In this document: piece by piece, positions 9,099 to 18,036 of the stretch
Position numbering within the stretch: the stretch's first letter is position 1
How the letters are laid out: each line of letters starts with the position of its first letter
From: Spiro-02 sp034114085
GTDB taxonomy: Bacteria; Spirochaetota; Spirochaetia; Sphaerochaetales; Sphaerochaetaceae
Direction: 5' to 3'
Assembly: GCA_034114085.1 (NCBI GenBank)
Contig: JAXEWB010000092.1
Location: forward strand, 8,512-72,511
DNA: 64,000 nt
Translations under genes and position numbers: made by a program
Notes under the pieces: model-generated
What the model was told of the DNA's origin: nothing
What the model saw: only the letters and a program-made list of their open reading frames with translations
Database searches by the model: none

Positions 9099-9965
9099 CT
9101 ATTCAGTCATCTTTTCAATCGGCGTAACCAGAATACCCTGAGCACCCAAAGCCCTGAGCTGTTCAAAGACATCCCAGAAGACATCCTCGCAAACGACGAT
9201 CTGTACAGCGACCCATCCAGGTTCCAGCAACTTGGTCACTGTGGGGCTTTTCATACCACCGACTATCCTCGCGACCTCCCCCAGATGTTCTTCGGGCAAG
9301 TTGAACATGACGTATTTGTAGTTCTGCGCCCGCATTACGGCATCGATTCTCAGCAACAGTCGTTCCAGTATCTTTTGCCGTTCGGGTTCCAGTTGCGGCA
9401 TATCTTTGCGGCCAATCATGATCGCGGTGGATTCATATATCTGTTCGACTTCATGAAGTCCGTTCATGGCCAGGGTAGCGCCAGTACTGACCAAGTCGCA
9501 AATGGCGTCGGCGATACCTACAGCGGGAGTGATTTCAACGGAACCGGACACAACGCACAGCTGGGCCGATACTCCGGCTTCAGTCAGCTTTTCCTGAAGG
9601 ATGTTGGGATAGCTTGTCGCGATACGTTTTCCCTGAAGGGATGATAAGCCCTCGTACACGAACTGGTTTGGTACGGCGATGGAAAGCCGACATCTGGCGA
9701 AGCCAAGATCCCGAACCACAGCGAGGTCGAACCCCTGTTCGTCGAATTCATTCCGACCGACGATGCCGACGTCGGCCACCCCGTCCAATACGTAGGTCGG
9801 TATATCGTCGTCGCGCACATAGAGGAATTCCACGGGAAAATTGGACGCATGTTCCTTGAGTACGCGGGAATCCGAACCGAATTTGATTCCGCAGTTTCTA
9901 ATGATTTCCAGCGACTTCTCGCTCAGACGTCCACTTTTCTGAATGGCGATTCTCAGTCTTTCCAT
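9099..9965 (-). CDS. hisG: ATP phosphoribosyltransferase, long (HisG_C) form
   Basis: First enzyme of the pathway, condensing ATP and PRPP. At 288 residues it is the long form, with two substrate-binding lobes (RLRIAIQKSGRLSEKS, VADVGIVGRNEF, VSGSVEITPAVGIADAICDLVSTGATL) and an ACT-like C-terminal domain (about 215-288) that binds histidine for feedback inhibition. The long form needs no HisZ, and none is seen. AGGAGG lies 8 nt before the ATG. It is the first enzyme gene after the attenuator, 228 nt downstream of the terminator U-run. Confidence 0.97.
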   Translation of the reverse strand: MERLRIAIQKSGRLSEKSLEIIRNCGIKFGSDSRVLKEHASNFPVEFLYVRDDDIPTYVLDGVADVGIVGRNEFDEQGFDLAVVRDLGFARCRLSIAVPNQFVYEGLSSLQGKRIATSYPNILQEKLTEAGVSAQLCVVSGSVEITPAVGIADAICDLVSTGATLAMNGLHEVEQIYESTAIMIGRKDMPQLEPERQKILERLLLRIDAVMRAQNYKYVMFNLPEEHLGEVARIVGGMKSPTVTKLLEPGWVAVQIVVCEDVFWDVFEQLRALGAQGILVTPIEKMTE

Positions 9966-10193
9966 GGTCTTTCCTCCTATGCAAGGACTTCATCCTTACA
10001 CATATATTGATTCAATGCGCAACGCATTTCCAGTCGGCGAAGTACGGCCTTGCGAGCCAAACGCAGCAACCATCTTCCATCCCCAACACAGTCCCACGAA
10101 GGAGAAAGCTTGTCTGGCTAGGCGGGCGAACATGGACAGCACTCCGGTACGGCCATGCGAGTCCAACGACGCCAGACGAACTTTCTCCGAGTA

Positions 10194-10223
10194 GAAAAAA
10201 AGCCCCCGCGACAGCGGAGGCTT
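10194..10223 (-). terminator. his operon attenuator (intrinsic terminator)
   Basis: On the minus strand AAGCCTCCGC and GCGGGGGCTT form a 10-bp stem (one G-U) around the loop TGTC, followed by about eight T. It lies 47 nt after the stop codon of the His-rich leader peptide and 228 nt before hisG, with no gene ending just upstream that needs a terminator. The alternative antiterminator pairs the segment at 10250-10261 with 10214-10222 (GUGGAG with CUCCGC and GCU with AGC, three bases bulged). A ribosome parked at the leader stop codon would cover that segment and let the terminator form. Confidence 0.9.
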
Positions 10224-10269
10224 GTGTAACTCTCTCAGTATGGCAATACAGCCCACTCCACGTCTACGG

Positions 10270-10320
10270 TCAACAACCTGTGAGATGATGGTGATGGATG
10301 CTGTGATGCTTCATGTTCAT
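10270..10320 (-). CDS. hisL: his operon leader peptide (HisL-like), 16 residues
   Basis: A 16-codon frame, MNMKHHSIHHHHLTGC, in which six of the eight codons 5-12 are histidine. This is the hallmark of translation-coupled attenuation: scarce His-tRNA stalls the ribosome on the His codons (10285-10308) and leaves the downstream antiterminator segment free. No Shine-Dalgarno sequence is evident, and the predicted transcription start falls on the A of the ATG, so the message may be leaderless. A second ATG two codons in (10314) is an alternative start. It is too short for ordinary gene callers. Confidence 0.88.
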   Translation of the reverse strand: MNMKHHSIHHHHLTGC

Positions 10321-10326
10321 GGCACT

Positions 10327-10356
10327 ACCATACCCAGCCACACCCCGCATTGTCAA
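10327..10356 (-). promoter_or_regulatory. his operon promoter
   Basis: On the minus strand a perfect -35 TTGACA (10351-10356) is separated by 18 nt from a -10 TATGGT (10327-10332). The -10 ends 6 nt before the leader ATG, which places +1 on that ATG. A weaker TTGTTT/ATTATA pair further upstream could give a longer 5' leader. Confidence 0.75.
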
Positions 10357-10417
10357 GTGCCATTTCGTATAATCATGCAAAAAATATACAAAACAAGCAC
10401 TACACGCGCTTTGAAAA

Positions 10418-13400
10418 TTATCTATATTTTCTTTTATTATAATGTATTATACGTCTCATTACTCCCCATACACCTCGGGGGGGGGGGGGGGTAGAAATCA
10501 TGTATTTCTGTTCAAACTGCTCCAACGGCAAGGGCTTGTCAAAGTAATAGCCTTGCACAAAGCCACAGCGCAGCTCACGGAGAATTTTCAGCTGACCAGC
10601 GGTTTCAACCCCCTCGGCGATGCACCGCACTCCTAAATCATTGCACATCACAATAACATGCTTGACAAGAACACGGGTACGTTCATTGCGCTCAAGATCC
10701 TCCACGAGGCTCCTATCCAGCTTCAACGTATGGAACGGAACTATGGAGAGTATCGCCATGCTGGTGTATTTTGACCCAAAATCGTCCAAGGAGATCAAGA
10801 AGCCCTGCTCATGGATACGAGCGCCGATATCCGCGACCAGTTCGCGTTCCATTTCTCCGACGCTCTCAGTAATCTCAATCTCAATCAGTTCACGAGGAAC
10901 ATCGTATTTGCTATGAATCGCCAGGATTTCATCGACAAGAGCATATTCAAGTAATGTAATCCGCGAAAAATTCAGGGATATCGGGAAGACATCTTTCCCT
11001 TCCTTGATCCAGCGATCCAACAACATGCAGACCTGTTCGAACATATAGAGGTCGACATGTTTGATCAGCCGTTCCTTTTCAAGCGTTGGGATGAACCGGC
11101 TAGGGGCTATCAGCCCCGTTTCTTCCGACCGATAGCGACACAAGGCTTCCGCTCCGCACAGACACCCGGTTTCGACAACCTCCTTTGGCTGGAGATACAT
11201 CAGGAACTCGCCCTTCTCCAGAGAGTCGAGCAATTCATCATGTCTGACTGGACTGTAATGCTTGCCAGCCGTGGTGACTTGCTGATAGTACTGCTGCTTC
11301 TCGATATTCATCAGCTCATCGGCATGAATAATCAGCATTTCAATATCAGGAGAGAGGTTCGCCCAAGTATGGCCTATAGAAACCGAACAGTCCTTCAGAT
11401 CATCCCGAAGCTTCTGAGCCAATCCCACAAACTTATTCTGGCTAATCTGCTCACAGATAACGATGAATTCATCGCCATCGAGCCGAAATACGTCATAACC
11501 GGCGAACCGCGTCGCCAATAGCTTTCCCACCGTTCTGACTAGATTGTCCCCATAGGCATGGCCGTAGTCCATGTTCGTCTGCTTCAGCCCGTTGATATCA
11601 GCGACCAACACGCCGACGGAAGCAGGCGCGTCGCGTTCAAGTTCACCAATCCGCTGGACATAGCTGCTCCGATTCGGCAACCCCGTCAACGCATCATGAT
11701 AGCCCATGTCACGAAGCGTCTGCTGCATCCGGCGCTTGATGATTTCCTCGATGACGAAATAGGAAAGGGAATCAAACGTTGACAAATCATCGCCATGCGA
11801 CGAGGGGTTATCCATCCCTATGAAACCGACCAACTTGTCCTCTATGAAGAAAGGCACCGCATATAGCGACTTGATGTCCTGTTTCTTCAGAATCTCGTGC
11901 CCTTCCATATTGGTTGATCTGAGTTTCTCTACATCGTCGACAATCAAGGATCCATGTTTGCTGAACGTGGCTATCAAACATTGCATCAGGGATGAAGGAA
12001 TCGGTCGCAAGACATTTCTTTGGGATGAAACTCCTTCCGACAGCCATTCATAGGTATTTGAACCAGTCTTGGAAGAAGCGTCAAACTCAAAGATGTAGCT
12101 CCGGCACGCTTCGTAGAAACGTCCAAGCTTTTCCAATACCAGATTAACCGCATCATCAAGTTTTTCCGTTGAGATCAGCGCACCTATGCAATCGACGACG
12201 ACCTGTGTCTTATCCAGTTTGTCGCTCAGCGCCTTGCTGACATTTTCCTTTACGGTGACATCTATGGCAAACTCAATCCGCGCGGGTCGGCCATCCCAGG
12301 CAATCAGCTTGTCTTTAAGAATATAATGCCTGTTAAATACGGTATTCGCATGTTCCCAGATATAGAAGCCATCGTGACAAAGTTTGTCGTTCGTGCAGAA
12401 CGGGCAAGGCGATGTCCTGTGCTGAAGGACCTCGTAACAATGACGCCCGACATAATCAGCATCCATCAGCCCCATGAGAATCCTTCCGGCCCTGTTCACA
12501 TAAAGCAGCTCATATGTAACGATATCGCTCACATAGACAATTTCATCCAGGACGTCGACAAGCAGGCTTCGTTCCGTGGAACGCCCTTTTGATGGAAGGA
12601 ACATCTGTTTGCCATAGCTAAAGATATCATCACAGCAAATCAGGCACAGTTTCTGTTCCTGATACTGGAACGGAGAAAAGGACGCGACGACCAGAGAACC
12701 ATCGGAAAATGTCAGAATCGTATTTTTAGTGCTGACAAGATGGCCGGTAGACAGCGGACAGTCGGCGCACGGACTGGAATTTCCGCGAATCGATTGATAG
12801 CAACGGGTTCCCAAAACGATGTCGGGATACTGTTCAATGATACGTTCATTTGCATGGATCAACCGATAATCGGCCATGTCAATCACATACGCATAACCAC
12901 CGATCCGGTCAAGGAGCAACGAAAATAGCCCTCGTTGTTCACGATCACGCAACAGGAGAAGACAGGCGATCTTCGCAAGCTGGGACAAGGTATCCAGCTC
13001 CTCTCCAGACGGATACCAGACCTTGTCGCAATGTTCAAACCCCATCAACGCCTTGCGGCCTCCCCCTCCGGAAATCAAGCACAGCAAGATCGACACACAG
13101 TCACATCCTGTGATTGCTTCAAGGAGTCTGGAGCCGCCGTCCAGTTTTCGGACGTCGGGACAAAAGGAAATGCCATTTTCATCAAAATACGATGCGACAT
13201 CGCTGAATTCCCCAGCAGGAATCCGCTGGCACCGCGCCTTGACTGAAGAGATTCCTACATTGCACCATTCAAAGGTATTCGACAAAGACGTCTCGTCCAG
13301 ATTATATTCACAGACGAACACGCGCCCCATACCGAATAGTTTTCCGACCAGCTCCAGCATGACCGGAAGCGCTTTGTCCACATCCGAATATTCAAGGAGA

Positions 13401-15739
13401 ATCTTGAAGAAATAATCGCTGACATTCTCCCCGAAAGTCTTCTGTCCCACGACGGGTTCCTTCGTCTGCACCGCGACAGACGCAGGATTCCCGCCAAGGT
13501 TCACTTCACATCCAATCTGCTCGGTATAGAAAGCGTAGCGATTCTTTCCCTGACGTTTCGCATAGTACAACGCGGCATCAGCCTTCTGGAACAATTTTTC
13601 GAATTGCAACACCTGGATGCCGGGAGGATAGACGACAATCCCCATGCTGGCGGAAATCTCATATCCAGAGGTATTGTTCTGGCCAAACCGGCACAGTGCC
13701 TCCAGAATTTTCGAAGCACGGCAGCGCAAGGTTTCTTCACTATCGGCATCTGGAAAGAAAATGCAGAATTCATCGCCGCCGATTCGACCGACGATATCGG
13801 AGGAAGAGCAGTTATCCAACAGAACGCGAGCCATTTCACTGAGGACGATATCGCCATACAGATGCCCCATGGAGTCGTTCACCAACTTGAAGTCATCGAT
13901 ATCCAATACTGCGAAAGCTATCGTACCGGAACGTTCGGCAAGCTGTGATTCCACAAGATGCGTCGTCATGCGGCGGTTGTAGAGTTGCGTCAGCGAATCC
14001 CTTCCTGCGGAATCCGTAATTTCTTGCAATTTCTGTTTCTGGGCGTCGATATCCTGCATCGTCCCTACCGCGCGAATCGGTACATGCTCGGCATCGAATA
14101 CAGTCGTCGTAACGACCCTGAACCAGATGGAACCGCCAGAGACATTCTTGATACGGATCTCCACCGTCGAAGATGGCACCCCTTGCTCTACCTGACTGAA
14201 GATATCGAGGAAGCGATCGACGTCCCGATCGTCGATGATATTCGAAATGACGGCGCTCTGCGGGAAATTCTCCGCGACTGGATCAAAACCCAGTTTCTTA
14301 CGGAACGTGTGGGAGAGGTAGATGGTCCGGTTATTGACATTCCAGTCAAAGATGATGTCCTCCGTCTGGTCCAACACAAGATCATATCGCCGTTTCGTCA
14401 GCTGTAGCTGTTCCTGAATCTGTTTGAGAGAAGATACGTTGACGAAGGTGGAATGGATGCAGTCACCATCGTCCTCATCGAATCCCATTTCAGCGTTGAA
14501 CCAAATCCATTTCACGGAGCCGTCGGAACAAATCAACCGGATATCCTCCGTAGTGGAGCGTTCCGTCCCGGCAAGCTTCCGGATAATGTCGAACAGTCGG
14601 GGAATGTCCGCAGAGTGAACCAAAGCGGATAGTTTGTTCTGGAACCGGGATTCGACTTCTTCCTCAGAGTAACCGACAAGTTGGAAAAAACCTTCGTTGG
14701 CAAACACGATGGTCCAGTCCTTGTCGTTGCGAAACCGGCAGATTCCCCCAGGAAGGATATCGGAAAACCTCATCATATCGTGGTTGGCCTGAATCAACCG
14801 CTTGCGGTCGCGGAAGTATAGCCAGAGGATACAGGCCATGAGCACGACGAACAGAATTGACAACAGGATGAAAATGCTCATCACCTGCTGGAACATGCCC
14901 CAGGAACGGGTACTCGCTATACTCTCAGGCAATACAGTCACCAGGTACCAACCGTTGATGCCTATGGGGGCATACATCATCAACATGGTATGTCCGTCCT
15001 GCCGGAAGGTCAGCGTACCGTCAAAGCCTCCCGACATGCCGGCAATCATCCGCGCGACATCATCCGCTGGAGCAATCCCTTGCAATGCGACCCTGAAATC
15101 GGAAATCCGTCTAGTCGCGTTTCTGGATTCGATGAGAACGGAGCCGTCCCCTGTAGCGAGATAGCCATATCCCCGCCCGCCGAAACTTCTGATGGTCAGC
15201 AGCTCGGTCAACGTCTCCAACGGATATCCGCCGGCGATCACTCCTACGACTTGACCGTTCCGATATACAGGAGACGCGATCACCAAGACGGGCAACTCGG
15301 TGCCGACAGACACAATGCCACTGGAAATCGCGACCTCGCCCCCGACCGCTTTCTGAAAGTAGCCCTGGCTGGAGATATTTCGCCCGACAGGGCCGTCAAG
15401 CGTCCAGACTGTACCGGAAACATCCGCGAACACAAGCTTTGAAAAATTCGTATACTCGGTTTCCGCAGCCAAAGACTCCAATAGGAATCGCGAGGTACAT
15501 GGTTCAGGAGAACGGCTGAAATCATCAGCGATGCCGCATAAGCCGCTGCGATCGCCGTCTATCCGTTCAAACAGCAGACCGGCATTCTGTTTGGAAACCT
15601 CTTTCAAGGACAGGTAGGTTTCTTCCCTGACAATACGACTGAGCCGATCCTGATAGGAAAGCAATACGGAACAGATACCAACGACAGCAGCTATAGCGAC
15701 CATGCAGGACACTATGAACCGTCTGGCTTTCTGTCTCAT
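10418..15739 (-). CDS. Cache-PAS-GGDEF-GAF-PAS-GAF-GGDEF-EAL signalling protein
   Basis: A 1773-residue membrane sensor for c-di-GMP turnover. In order: TM1 (about 8-28), a periplasmic dCache-like sensor (30-285), TM2 (286-308), two PAS domains (320-570), GGDEF1 (580-740, intact GGDEF at 654-658, but no RxxD inhibitory site), a GAF-like domain, two PAS domains containing SPCxxC motifs, a second GAF, GGDEF2 with a degenerate DGDEF, and a C-terminal EAL domain. The EAL domain keeps its catalytic set (EAL, SLNFSR, EIEITES, DDFGSKYTS, LKLDRS, AEGVET), so phosphodiesterase activity is likely; GGDEF1 may be a cyclase. GGAGG precedes the ATG. A run of 15 C follows the EAL domain and decides the last ~25 residues. 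Confidence 0.93.
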   Translation of the reverse strand: MRQKARRFIVSCMVAIAAVVGICSVLLSYQDRLSRIVREETYLSLKEVSKQNAGLLFERIDGDRSGLCGIADDFSRSPEPCTSRFLLESLAAETEYTNFSKLVFADVSGTVWTLDGPVGRNISSQGYFQKAVGGEVAISSGIVSVGTELPVLVIASPVYRNGQVVGVIAGGYPLETLTELLTIRSFGGRGYGYLATGDGSVLIESRNATRRISDFRVALQGIAPADDVARMIAGMSGGFDGTLTFRQDGHTMLMMYAPIGINGWYLVTVLPESIASTRSWGMFQQVMSIFILLSILFVVLMACILWLYFRDRKRLIQANHDMMRFSDILPGGICRFRNDKDWTIVFANEGFFQLVGYSEEEVESRFQNKLSALVHSADIPRLFDIIRKLAGTERSTTEDIRLICSDGSVKWIWFNAEMGFDEDDGDCIHSTFVNVSSLKQIQEQLQLTKRRYDLVLDQTEDIIFDWNVNNRTIYLSHTFRKKLGFDPVAENFPQSAVISNIIDDRDVDRFLDIFSQVEQGVPSSTVEIRIKNVSGGSIWFRVVTTTVFDAEHVPIRAVGTMQDIDAQKQKLQEITDSAGRDSLTQLYNRRMTTHLVESQLAERSGTIAFAVLDIDDFKLVNDSMGHLYGDIVLSEMARVLLDNCSSSDIVGRIGGDEFCIFFPDADSEETLRCRASKILEALCRFGQNNTSGYEISASMGIVVYPPGIQVLQFEKLFQKADAALYYAKRQGKNRYAFYTEQIGCEVNLGGNPASVAVQTKEPVVGQKTFGENVSDYFFKILLEYSDVDKALPVMLELVGKLFGMGRVFVCEYNLDETSLSNTFEWCNVGISSVKARCQRIPAGEFSDVASYFDENGISFCPDVRKLDGGSRLLEAITGCDCVSILLCLISGGGGRKALMGFEHCDKVWYPSGEELDTLSQLAKIACLLLLRDREQRGLFSLLLDRIGGYAYVIDMADYRLIHANERIIEQYPDIVLGTRCYQSIRGNSSPCADCPLSTGHLVSTKNTILTFSDGSLVVASFSPFQYQEQKLCLICCDDIFSYGKQMFLPSKGRSTERSLLVDVLDEIVYVSDIVTYELLYVNRAGRILMGLMDADYVGRHCYEVLQHRTSPCPFCTNDKLCHDGFYIWEHANTVFNRHYILKDKLIAWDGRPARIEFAIDVTVKENVSKALSDKLDKTQVVVDCIGALISTEKLDDAVNLVLEKLGRFYEACRSYIFEFDASSKTGSNTYEWLSEGVSSQRNVLRPIPSSLMQCLIATFSKHGSLIVDDVEKLRSTNMEGHEILKKQDIKSLYAVPFFIEDKLVGFIGMDNPSSHGDDLSTFDSLSYFVIEEIIKRRMQQTLRDMGYHDALTGLPNRSSYVQRIGELERDAPASVGVLVADINGLKQTNMDYGHAYGDNLVRTVGKLLATRFAGYDVFRLDGDEFIVICEQISQNKFVGLAQKLRDDLKDCSVSIGHTWANLSPDIEMLIIHADELMNIEKQQYYQQVTTAGKHYSPVRHDELLDSLEKGEFLMYLQPKEVVETGCLCGAEALCRYRSEETGLIAPSRFIPTLEKERLIKHVDLYMFEQVCMLLDRWIKEGKDVFPISLNFSRITLLEYALVDEILAIHSKYDVPRELIEIEITESVGEMERELVADIGARIHEQGFLISLDDFGSKYTSMAILSIVPFHTLKLDRSLVEDLERNERTRVLVKHVIVMCNDLGVRCIAEGVETAGQLKILRELRCGFVQGYYFDKPLPLEQFEQKYMISTPPPPRGVWGVMRRIIHYNKRKYR
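10477..10491 (-). repeat. Homopolymer of 15 C (coding strand) in the 3' end of the signalling gene
   Basis: Fifteen consecutive G on the plus strand read as Thr-Pro-Pro-Pro-Pro-Arg on the coding strand. Losing one base gives a tail ending after PEVYGE; gaining one gives PPRCMGSNETYNTL. Runs of this length are prone to slipped-strand mutation. The tract lies just after the conserved end of the EAL domain. Confidence 0.95.
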
Positions 15740-16084
15740 AGCACAAACCTCCCGCGAAATAGTACGCTCCCCCCTATGCTTTTGAGGGATGATGATATCC
15801 AGTATACACAGACAGCTAAAGAATTACCAGAAAAATACCGCTAGGAAAAACTTGCGGGCATATGTCCGCAAACACATGCCTACGGACATACATCAGACGG
15901 CATGAGCCTTATCACCGCCATCTCGAAAAACAATATATCAAACAGAAAAACAGAGCTCCCCCTGATAGCGATGTTCCAATGCAAGCGACACGATGCGCAA
16001 GCGCAGAGAACATACCACCAGCCAGAGCTCAAGTCATTGAGTTATTTTAGTGAGCGGAGCACCGAATCTCGCAACAACGAGTCG
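15740..16084. other. Gene-free interval upstream of the signalling gene
   Basis: No coding frame is supported in these 345 bases. They hold the terminator of the HdeD-like gene (15845-15871), a second CATGCC/GGCATG inverted repeat just beyond it, and the likely promoter region of the signalling gene, where a TATACT box on the minus strand is the only clear element. Confidence 0.5.
15845..15871 (-). terminator. Intrinsic terminator of the HdeD-like gene
   Basis: On the minus strand TTGCGG and CCGCAA pair around an 8-nt loop and are followed by GTTTTT. It lies about 215 nt past the stop codon of the HdeD-like gene in the right orientation. Confidence 0.6.
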
Positions 16085-16714
16085 TTACTTCGTTTCTTTG
16101 TCGCCGTCCAGGATCTCGGCCTCTCCCTCGACATACGTGGAGGATACAGCATTGGAAAAGTGCTTCGCCGCGCTACGGATTCGTACCGCCCAGATGATGC
16201 AACCCACACCGCTCAACGCGATGAGCACCCCGATAATTTTCACCAGCATGCCTCCGACGCTCTGGGGAAACAGGAACATGAGCAGGGCGAACACCAAGGA
16301 CAGGACGCCTTCCATAATCAACCCGGAAAGGGAAAAACCGCTTTTACGCAGTGCGAACGCATCCCAAAAAGCAATCACAGCAGAAATGGCAAGCTGGATT
16401 CCAATGATATACAGCAAAACAACCACAGTAACCTTCGCAGTGACCATGGGAAGGAACAGGACTAGGAATCCCACGGCGATGCTCAATACGCCTTTGAAAA
16501 TCGTAGCTCCTTTGCTGTAGGCTCCGAAAGAATAGGAATTCAGCTCCACCAACGTGACCACCCCGGAAACAATGGCAAAGATTCCCATGATGATGACGGC
16601 TAATTTCACGAAACTCGCCGTAGCGAACAACATGTAGCATCCCAACGCCATGACCAAGACTCCAGCGAGCAATGTCAGCCACCAATGGGCTTTCAGCGTA
16701 TTCGTCATTTTCAT
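16085..16714 (-). CDS. HdeD / DUF308 family inner-membrane protein
   Basis: A 209-residue protein made almost entirely of six hydrophobic segments in three similar pairs (e.g. LTLLAGVLVMALGCYMLF, IMGIFAIVSGVVTLVEL, LSIAVGFLVLFLP), with a charged C-terminal tail ending EAEILDGDKETK. This matches the DUF308/HdeD family; E. coli HdeD is an acid-resistance membrane protein, but most members have no tested role. The ATG at 16714 is chosen because GGAG lies 6 nt upstream. It is a single gene with its own downstream terminator. Confidence 0.85.
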   Translation of the reverse strand: MKMTNTLKAHWWLTLLAGVLVMALGCYMLFATASFVKLAVIIMGIFAIVSGVVTLVELNSYSFGAYSKGATIFKGVLSIAVGFLVLFLPMVTAKVTVVVLLYIIGIQLAISAVIAFWDAFALRKSGFSLSGLIMEGVLSLVFALLMFLFPQSVGGMLVKIIGVLIALSGVGCIIWAVRIRSAAKHFSNAVSSTYVEGEAEILDGDKETK

Positions 16715-17148
16715 TTTTCTCTCCTCTCGCCCGCCCTTGTACAGGGACATTAGGTTTGTCTATAGTGCTATTTATGATAATCGCAAAACTCAACCCTAAA
16801 GTAAAGCGGAGATAGGTCGTATTGTACAAAAGTTTCGGTACCAATGGTATCGGAAGAGAATGCGAGACAGTACACATCGAAAGAAAGCTCGAATACATGG
16901 AGTACTTTCTGACGATGAGGGCGAAGCGAAGTACGGCCCGGAAACGATGACATGCCCTGGCGGAATACAAAGACACGGACATCCCACTGGAACTGGACAA
17001 TGGAAATGGGTATAGTCATCATGATTCGAAAAAACATGTGAAGGGATTTGCGTCCTGAGCAAGGAACAAGGAACGAGCGTAGTACCCCTACGTGAACGGA
17101 CGCGGTGACGCGGCTCAGGGCGCAAAGACCAAGAAGATGGAGGAAGAG
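16715..17148. other. Gene-free interval with short repeated sequences
   Basis: Apparent frames here on the minus strand have no family features and unusual composition. The interval contains a 13-mer (GCGAAGTACGGCC, 16926-16938) that recurs in the his leader region, and, on the minus strand around 17050-17110, a copy of a CACGTAG-type repeat that recurs near 61.65-61.79 kb. No promoter was recognised. Confidence 0.45.
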
Positions 17149-17847
17149 ATGTATCGATACCTACTATTCGACGCCGATGGTACTCTGTTCGACTTCGACA
17201 GCGCCGAAACCTGGGCGTTCGACACCACTTGCAGGGAAATCGGCGTAGAGCCAACCTTGGACAGGCTTCAGGACTATAAGGAAGCGAACAGGCAGGTGTG
17301 GAAGGAGTTTGAGCAGAACGCCATTGACCTCGACAGCTTGCAGACCGAACGGTTCGCTCGTTTTTTCCTTGCGCAGGGCATCGTCGCGGATCCCTTCAAG
17401 ACTGGCAGGCGTTTCGCCGACCATCTTTCCCATGCAGGACAGCTCTATCCCGAAACAATCCCGTTGCTCGAAGAACTGAGGGACAGGGGATACCGGCTGT
17501 CACTCATCACCAACGGTATATCGAACGTACAACATGGACGGTTGGATTCATCCAAGACAAAACAGTATTTCGACGTCATTTGCATCAGCGAGGAAATAGG
17601 AGTCCAGAAACCGAGGAAGGAATTCTTTGACAGATTTTTCAATCTGGCGAATCTTGGGCAGTCGGACAAACAGCGATGCCTGGTGATTGGGGACAGCCTG
17701 TCCAGCGACATTCTTGGAGGCAATAACGCCGGCATTGACACGTGTTGGTACAATCCGTCGGGAAAACCGAAAGACCCCGACATACGGCCAACTTATGAAA
17801 TCGAACTGCTTCAGGAATTGCTGGCGTTGCTCCCCCCTTTGGAATGA
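17149..17847 (+). CDS. YjjG-type HAD hydrolase (noncanonical pyrimidine nucleotidase)
   Basis: A 232-residue HAD-superfamily phosphatase resembling E. coli YjjG, a 5'-nucleotidase acting on damaged or noncanonical pyrimidine nucleotides. Motif I is LLFDADGTLFDF, motif II SLITNG, the lysine motif is in EEIGVQKPRKEFF, and motif IV is VIGDSLSSDILGGNNAG. The small helical cap lies between residues ~18 and 85. The ATG at 17149 is preferred because GGAGG lies 5 nt upstream; earlier in-frame ATGs lie in repeat-containing sequence. It is transcribed alone, convergent with the FKBP gene. Substrate is inferred from family only. Confidence 0.88.
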   Translation: MYRYLLFDADGTLFDFDSAETWAFDTTCREIGVEPTLDRLQDYKEANRQVWKEFEQNAIDLDSLQTERFARFFLAQGIVADPFKTGRRFADHLSHAGQLYPETIPLLEELRDRGYRLSLITNGISNVQHGRLDSSKTKQYFDVICISEEIGVQKPRKEFFDRFFNLANLGQSDKQRCLVIGDSLSSDILGGNNAGIDTCWYNPSGKPKDPDIRPTYEIELLQELLALLPPLE

Positions 17848-18036
17848 CAGGGGAAACAGCAGGACGGCCGGAATTCCCCAAGCACTCATCACACGAACAG
17901 CCGATTGGCGGGCAATCAAACAATGCAAGGTGGAAAGACATATGTAGAGTAGATGCAGAATACGTCCATGCTATTCGATTACCGCCTCTCGGAATTTCAG
18001 ACAGGCCAGATGCGGACAGAATACGGCGAACGCAGA

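Noticed and set aside
9996..10256. An 86-codon minus-strand frame across the his attenuator
   Set aside because: It reads through the leader and terminator hairpin, has no family features, and consists partly of the internal duplication.
16796..17254. A 152-codon minus-strand frame upstream of the HAD gene
   Set aside because: Arginine/proline-rich composition typical of antisense frames, overlapping the HAD gene start and repeats.
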